Of a DNA stretch of 46,034 bases, positions 41,739-46,034 are shown piece after piece; the stretch's first letter is position 1; each line of letters starts with the position of its first letter. The stretch lies in the NCBI GenBank assembly GCA_002343715.1, contig DDSA01000121.1, positions 1 to 46,034 on the forward strand. The letters run 5' to 3'. The notes below the pieces were generated by a model. It worked only from the letters and a program-made list of their open reading frames with translations, did not search any database and was not told where the DNA came from. Made by a program: the position numbers and the translations under genes. Source of the stretch: Phycisphaerales bacterium UBA2402 (GTDB lineage: Bacteria > Planctomycetota > Phycisphaerae > Phycisphaerales > UBA1924).

Positions 41739-42365
41739 GTGCCTGTGTCCTCTGCTGGGCCGTCCGACACGGGCACGCGGAAACCACCGGACGCTCGTGC
41801 AGCGTCCTGAACCAGCGTGAGACACGCGGTTGGCCTGTGTGGTGTGCCCGATCTGACCCGCCCTGAACGACTCTGCGGGCCGTATCAGTTAAAACATGCC
41901 ACACGGTTTTGCCGGTGCCAACTCTTTTTGTCGATTTTGTTGAAAATTCCTCAGATTCAGATCATGACGACCGTGATGTGATTGAGGTCTATCCGATTCC
42001 GACGTGTTCTAGCGAGTATGCGGCTCATGGAATACTACCATACTACTAACATTCTGATTGCTTGGTTGAGCGTTGTTTTCAAGTATTCATCAAGGGCGGT
42101 GAAGAAGGAGTAATAGTTAGGAAGATGTATGTATATCGATTCCGGCTTGTAACCTCCTTGTGATAGGGAATCCTTCGGGTGGTCAGTCCTGCGATCGTGG
42201 ATTCACTTAGCTTTATTCTCTCTCCGCGGAGAGTAACAAAGAATATTTCCACTTGGCAGTTGCGCTCGAGTTGATCTCACGGCACGTTGCCGTTCAGGGT
42301 CGAGATGCCAATTTGAACCATGTTTGTCGAGAACGCGGGATGTCCTCAACGTACCCTCCTACCCC
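41739..42365. other. AT-richer divergent intergenic region of about 630 bp
   Basis: No credible gene. The part 41900-42260 is distinctly AT-rich compared with its flanks. It carries a 14-bp palindrome (listed separately) and ACGGCA/TGCCGT (42279-42284, 42288-42293). It probably holds promoters for the divergent glycosyltransferase and MmgE/PrpD genes. No RNA gene recognised. Confidence 0.45.
42220..42233. promoter_or_regulatory. Perfect 14-bp palindrome upstream of the MmgE/PrpD gene
   Basis: CTCTCCGCGGAGAG is a perfect palindrome in an AT-rich context, 132 bp before the ATG at 42366. It is a good candidate operator for a dimeric regulator; the regulator is unknown. Confidence 0.5.
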
Positions 42366-44042
42366 ATGCCTCATGACACCTATACGACTCTGCCCGCCGA
42401 CAGCAATCAGGCTCTCGGCATCGCTCAGTATGCCATCGATTTCATGTCAGATGACAAGGACAGGGCGGGCCAGCCTGACCCTGCCGTGCTGGAGAGAACA
42501 AATCTCTTCCATACCGATGCGTGTCTGTGCGGAGTCTCAGCGATTGCCCTGGGCACGAACGCGCCTGTCCTGCTGCGCGAAGAAGCCGCGCAGTACGCGA
42601 CACCGCCGAGCGGCTCCGGTTCGCTTCGTGGAGTGACGTGGGCCAAGCATTCGGTCCGGACCGGCGTGCCTGTGTTCGGTAGTTTGGTCGACGTCGCGGT
42701 AGAAAAGGCGATCGTCGCCAACTGCGCGGCGGTCCGAGAGTGGGACAGCAACGGTACCAACTTTGGATTCAACCCTCGCCTGGGGCACACCGCGGGCGAG
42801 TTCGGTCACAATGATTTCTACTCCGTGGCCGTCGCGGCGGCACAACTGAGGGGGAAGGATGGTGCGTTCGCGTTGAGGGGCATGGTATTGCTCGATGAAA
42901 TTCGCGGGCGGCTGGCGGAAGTCTTTTCTCTCAAGTCCTACAAAATCGACCATGTCGTTCACGGGGCCATCGGTTCCGCGGCGACATTCGGCGCGATGAT
43001 GGGCGCCACCGCCGAGCAGATCGAGTCGGCCATCGGGATGGTGATCGCACATTACATCCCCTTCCGGGCGATCCGCGCCGGCAAGCAACTCTCGGACAGC
43101 AAGGGGGCAAGCGCGGCCATCAGCACCGAGGCGGCGGTTCTTGCGGTCAAGCGGAGCATGGCGGGGTTCCTCGGGCCTCGGGACATCTTCCGCAACCCTG
43201 AAGCGATCTTCCGGCTCTTCGAGGGGCCGGGGCAGTTGTTCAAGAAAGTGGAGTCCGCCGGCACCGGCATTCCCGAGGCCAAAGAAGGAAAGGCCTTTGC
43301 CAGCCCGTTTGAACTGGTGCTGGGACGCGGGGGATCGGATTTCGCCGTCATGGGGATGCACTTCAAACTCGGCCTGTACGAGCACCAGTCCGCCGGCGCG
43401 TTGCAAGGGCTGATCAATCTGCTGAAGAGCGCACCGCGGCTGCCGGAAGACCAGACCGGGGACTGCATCAGCAGTATCGTGATTCGCGCGTATGAACCCG
43501 CGTTCGGCATCATCGGCGACCCGTCGAAGCGCGATCCCAAGACCCGCCAATCCGCCGATCACTCTATGTTGTATCTGGTCTGCACCAAACTCCGAAAAGC
43601 GCTGGAACTTCGCCAGGCTACGAAACGGGCGCTGGGATGGAAGGACCTGATGCTCCTCCCCCAAGACTTCAGCCCCAGAGCGCTCCAGGATCCGCTCACG
43701 CGTGAACTGATGGGCAAGGTGTCGTTCGAGCACGGCGGGGCCGAGTACGATGCCAAGTATCCCGACGGCATTCCCACCTCGATGGTCATCACGGATGATG
43801 AGGGGAATACCTACGACTCCGGCCTGGTCATGTATCCTGGCGGTCACGCACGAAATCACCTCGGACCCGACACGATCGACCTGCGGGACGTGCTCAACCA
43901 CAAGTTCGAGCAACTGGGCGGGCTGGCCTCGGATGATCCCAAGGGGCTTGTGAAGCGCCTGAGCAATCTTGAAAAGAAATCGGCGAAGGAACTGGCTGCT
44001 CTGTACGACTTCCCGTTGACGGTCAAGGGCAGGTTCGATTGA
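42366..44042 (+). CDS. MmgE/PrpD family protein (2-methylcitrate dehydratase-like)
   Basis: A 558-residue cytosolic protein of the MmgE/PrpD fold, whose known members dehydrate 2-methylcitrate or decarboxylate cis-aconitate. Family features include CLCGVSAIALGTNAP, the FNPRLGHTAGEFGHNDFYSV active-site-like segment, IDHVVHGAIGSAATFGAMMGAT, SDSKGASAAISTEAAV and the C-terminal ADHSMLYLV (the H of ADHSM is conserved in PrpD). It is longer than typical PrpD (about 480 residues). No prpB, prpC or aconitase lies nearby, so propionate metabolism is not proven. The ATG at 42366 is the likely start; another ATG lies at 42324. Confidence 0.9.
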   Translation: MPHDTYTTLPADSNQALGIAQYAIDFMSDDKDRAGQPDPAVLERTNLFHTDACLCGVSAIALGTNAPVLLREEAAQYATPPSGSGSLRGVTWAKHSVRTGVPVFGSLVDVAVEKAIVANCAAVREWDSNGTNFGFNPRLGHTAGEFGHNDFYSVAVAAAQLRGKDGAFALRGMVLLDEIRGRLAEVFSLKSYKIDHVVHGAIGSAATFGAMMGATAEQIESAIGMVIAHYIPFRAIRAGKQLSDSKGASAAISTEAAVLAVKRSMAGFLGPRDIFRNPEAIFRLFEGPGQLFKKVESAGTGIPEAKEGKAFASPFELVLGRGGSDFAVMGMHFKLGLYEHQSAGALQGLINLLKSAPRLPEDQTGDCISSIVIRAYEPAFGIIGDPSKRDPKTRQSADHSMLYLVCTKLRKALELRQATKRALGWKDLMLLPQDFSPRALQDPLTRELMGKVSFEHGGAEYDAKYPDGIPTSMVITDDEGNTYDSGLVMYPGGHARNHLGPDTIDLRDVLNHKFEQLGGLASDDPKGLVKRLSNLEKKSAKELAALYDFPLTVKGRFD

Positions 44043-44104
44043 TCACACATTGGAGACCATCGCTGAACGCCCGCACTCATCACAGCACGCGATCAATCCG
44101 GGCC

Positions 44105-45148
44105 GTGTATGGCCTTCACACGCGCCGACGATGTGGCAGAACGCCCTACCACTCGATCGTGCCCGGGGGTTGTTCAACACTCATTCTAATTCTGCTCCTC
44201 GGCCTTTCGGGGTGCGCTTCACAATCTCCGAAACCGCCGCCCGCGGGGATGCAGGCGGTTTCGCTGTTGGGCGAGCCGCTCATCAGACAATCGCCGAAAG
44301 ATGCTTCGGCGTTGGAGGCAAACCTCGCGGCGGCGAAAGCCTTGTTCGACTCCGACCCGTCGAGTGAGGAGGCCGCGATCTGGTACGGCCGTCGGCTGGC
44401 GTACCTGGGCCGCTACGAAGAAGCCATCGCGGTGTATTCCGACGCTATGGCAAAGCACCCGAAGAGTTACCGTCTGCTGCGGCACCGAGGGCACCGATAT
44501 ATCACCGTGCGCAAGTTCGACCTCGCCATCGCCGATCTGACCACGGCTCAGCGGCTCATGTTGGCTTACCCGGATGCGGTCGAGCCGGACGGCGTACCCG
44601 GACCCGGCGGGCCTCGCAGCACCGATCGGTCCAATATCTATTACCATCTGGCGCTCGCGCACTACCTCAACGGCGATTACACGTCGGCGGCAGCGGTGTT
44701 CTCCAAGCGCCGCGGCATCGAGCCATTCAACGACGACATGCTCGTCTCGACCGTGCATTGGGAGTATACATCACTTCGGCGCCTGGGCCGAGCTCATGAA
44801 GCCGCGGCGGCGGTCGCCTCCATCAGTGAAGGATTGGATGTCCGTGAAAACGAGAGTTACTACAAACTCTGCCTGATGTACCGGGGTCTACGTACACCTG
44901 AAGAGATTAATCCACCGGAGGCTTCGTCTCCGCCCGATGCCTCGATCATGTACGGTATCGCAGCATGGAAACTTGCGAAGGGCGACCGTGCGGCGGCGGC
45001 AGTGATGATGGGCGATCTGATCCGATCCGGCAACTGGGCATCGTTCGGGTTCATCGCGGCGGAGGCCGACCTTGCGCGGGACCCCGTACTCCTCTCGCAA
45101 TCCGGCTTGAAGCCGAAGTCAAACAATTCTGATCCCAAGCGACCTTGA
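44105..45148 (+). CDS. Predicted TPR lipoprotein
   Basis: An N-terminal basic stretch (THTRRR-like), a hydrophobic core (STLILILLL) and the lipobox LGLSGC indicate a lipoprotein exported to the cell envelope. The mature part is helical with TPR-like repeats: SEEAAIWYGRRLAYLGRYEEAIAVYSDAM, SYRLLRHRGHRYITVRKFDLAIADL and IYYHLALAHYLNGDYTSAAAVFSK. Start choice is uncertain: GTG at 44105 gives a normal n-region, and GTG at 44159 gives a very short one. The frame also reaches TTG at 44039, which overlaps the stop of the MmgE/PrpD gene, so the two may be co-transcribed. Function unknown. Confidence 0.75.
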   Translation: MYGLHTRRRCGRTPYHSIVPGGCSTLILILLLGLSGCASQSPKPPPAGMQAVSLLGEPLIRQSPKDASALEANLAAAKALFDSDPSSEEAAIWYGRRLAYLGRYEEAIAVYSDAMAKHPKSYRLLRHRGHRYITVRKFDLAIADLTTAQRLMLAYPDAVEPDGVPGPGGPRSTDRSNIYYHLALAHYLNGDYTSAAAVFSKRRGIEPFNDDMLVSTVHWEYTSLRRLGRAHEAAAAVASISEGLDVRENESYYKLCLMYRGLRTPEEINPPEASSPPDASIMYGIAAWKLAKGDRAAAAVMMGDLIRSGNWASFGFIAAEADLARDPVLLSQSGLKPKSNNSDPKRP

Positions 45149-45468
45149 GAGGGCGGTCGGTCCTGCTGTGGCAGAAAAGGGCTTCAATCCGATTCGTGAG
45201 CATGGGCGTGCCCAGAGTGCCGCTTGTGGCTTTGATCACGCCGGCGCATGCAGAAACGTGAGCGACCGATGTTAGGATATTAATATAAATGTTATTATAT
45301 ACCTAACAAGTAGAACTCAATCTTGTTCTCGTCTTAACAAATCTACCTGAAGAGGTTGCGCGAGACTGCGATAATTCGATAGTTTTCGGAGTTTACACGT
45401 CTGGACGCGGTTGGGGACGTTCCCTGCTTACGCGTACCACGTCGTGACACGATCACGCGGAGAAATAC
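45149..45468. other. AT-rich region upstream of the PstS-like gene
   Basis: No coding frame. A long imperfect inverted repeat is listed separately. A weak promoter candidate is TTGCGC (45356-45361), a 16-bp gap, and GATAGT (45378-45383). No match to an E. coli-type Pho box was seen. Confidence 0.4.
45270..45308. repeat. Inverted repeat in the PstS upstream region
   Basis: TGTTAGG (45270-45276) and CCTAACA (45302-45308) are perfect inverted arms enclosing a very AT-rich 25-bp centre (TATTAATATAA-like) that can extend the pairing imperfectly. It lies about 160 bp before the PstS-like start. It may be an operator, a cruciform-forming site or the end structure of the upstream transcript. Confidence 0.45.
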
Positions 45469-46034
45469 ATGCTCGCTTCGCTCTCGAAACGTGCCGCCAT
45501 CACTCTGGTTGCCGTCGCTTCAACAATCGCCTCGGCGCAGTCCACGATCAAGATTGACGGCTCAAGCACCGTTTTCCCAATTACGGAGGCTGTCGCGGAG
45601 GAGTTTCAGAAGGCCAACCCCGGTTCAAAGGTGACGGTGGGCATCTCCGGCACCGGAGGTGGTTTCAAGAAGTTTGTTCGCGGTGAAACGGACATCTCGA
45701 ACGCCAGCCGCCCCATCCTTGCCAAAGAGATCGAGGAGGCTGTGAAGAACGGCATCGAGTTCATCGAACTGCCCGTGGCGTTTGATGCGTTGACGGTGAC
45801 GGTCAACCCGAAGAACACCGCGATCAAGGAGTTCACCGTCGCGGAACTGAAGAAGATCTGGGAACCCGAAGCGCAAGGCAAAGTAACCAAATGGAACCAG
45901 GTGAACCCCGCCTGGCCCGCGAACGATCTTAAGTTGTACGGCGCGGGGTCCGATTCAGGCACCTTTGACTACTTCACCGAGGCCGTGGTAGGCAAATCCA
46001 AGAGCAGTCGCGGCGACTACACGGCGAGCGAGGA
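45469..46034 (+). CDS. pstS: Phosphate ABC transporter substrate-binding protein, PstS-like (partial)
   Basis: The gene runs off the right edge after 188 codons. A signal peptide ([21 protein letters not shown]) precedes the mature start [22 protein letters not shown], the classical phosphate-binding opening (Gly-Ser-Ser-Thr-Val). [25 protein letters not shown] and [18 protein letters not shown] contain the other phosphate-contact Ser/Thr/Asp residues. GGAG lies about 6-7 nt before the ATG at 45469. It would be periplasmic and feed a PstCAB importer, whose genes would be expected beyond the window. Confidence 0.93.
   Translation, partial: MLASLSKRAAITLVAVASTIASAQSTIKIDGSSTVFPITEAVAEEFQKANPGSKVTVGISGTGGGFKKFVRGETDISNASRPILAKEIEEAVKNGIEFIELPVAFDALTVTVNPKNTAIKEFTVAELKKIWEPEAQGKVTKWNQVNPAWPANDLKLYGAGSDSGTFDYFTEAVVGKSKSSRGDYTASE

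Noticed and set aside
41881..41940. TTGGCAC as a possible sigma54 promoter for the GT4 gene (minus strand)
   Set aside because: The required GC of the -12 element is absent at the correct distance.
42537..43913. 458-codon minus-strand frame opposite the MmgE/PrpD gene
   Set aside because: No family motif, and the plus strand has consistent MmgE/PrpD signatures throughout.

Overview
The window looks like a chromosomal segment of a high-GC planctomycete, most likely of the Phycisphaerae (Phycisphaerales). Supporting signs are two secreted proteins that end in a dockerin-like calcium-binding domain followed by a C-terminal Gly-Cys, a Cys-rich 'TGACC' repeat protein, a membrane protein with the CRRCGY..CPECG zinc ribbon common in planctomycetes, a Hanks-type kinase fused to a TPR region, and frequent starts without a clear Shine-Dalgarno sequence. 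This assignment is inference from family content. No rRNA, insertion sequence, prophage or CRISPR array was seen.

Layout. 1-3.4 kb: the last codons of a probable gap gene, pgk, a small zinc-ribbon membrane protein, and hutH on the minus strand. 3.6-8 kb: a GNAT acetyltransferase, a lipoprotein with a long coiled coil and a C-terminal membrane helix, cardiolipin synthase, and a DUF1269 protein. 8.6-16 kb: mostly envelope and secreted proteins (Lnb_N/DUF4105 protein, thioredoxin-fold protein without CxxC, Asp-box propeller with C-terminal dockerin, HTH-receiver regulator, ten-repeat Cys-rich protein). 16-22 kb: an Old Yellow Enzyme and a minus-strand operon of two paralogous GT4 glycosyltransferases and an S10 carboxypeptidase, joined by overlapping stop and start codons.

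22.3-26.1 kb is a kynurenine-pathway island: kynU, then one gene encoding kynurenine 3-monooxygenase fused to a KynB-type kynurenine formamidase, and a convergent RidA-family gene resembling 2-aminomuconate deaminase. Tryptophan 2,3-dioxygenase and 3-hydroxyanthranilate dioxygenase are not in the window. The fusion is the most unusual gene architecture seen.

26.3-33 kb: a TPR protein kinase, two coupled genes of unknown function, an ArsR/SRPBCC pair whose promoter suggests a leaderless GTG-start mRNA, and a GT2/LAB_N pair for lipid-linked glycan chemistry. 33.1-40.4 kb is housekeeping: ferredoxin, iscX, rlmE, cinA, tRNA-Val(CAC), rpsB, tsf, a YhaM-like HD nuclease and a Lon-N-domain protein. 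40.5-46 kb: another GT4 enzyme, a large MmgE/PrpD protein, a TPR lipoprotein and the start of a PstS-like phosphate-binding protein cut by the window edge.

Functions are assigned from motifs read by eye. Start codons were chosen from signal peptides, ribosome-binding sites and gene overlaps. Promoters and operators are pattern-based predictions.
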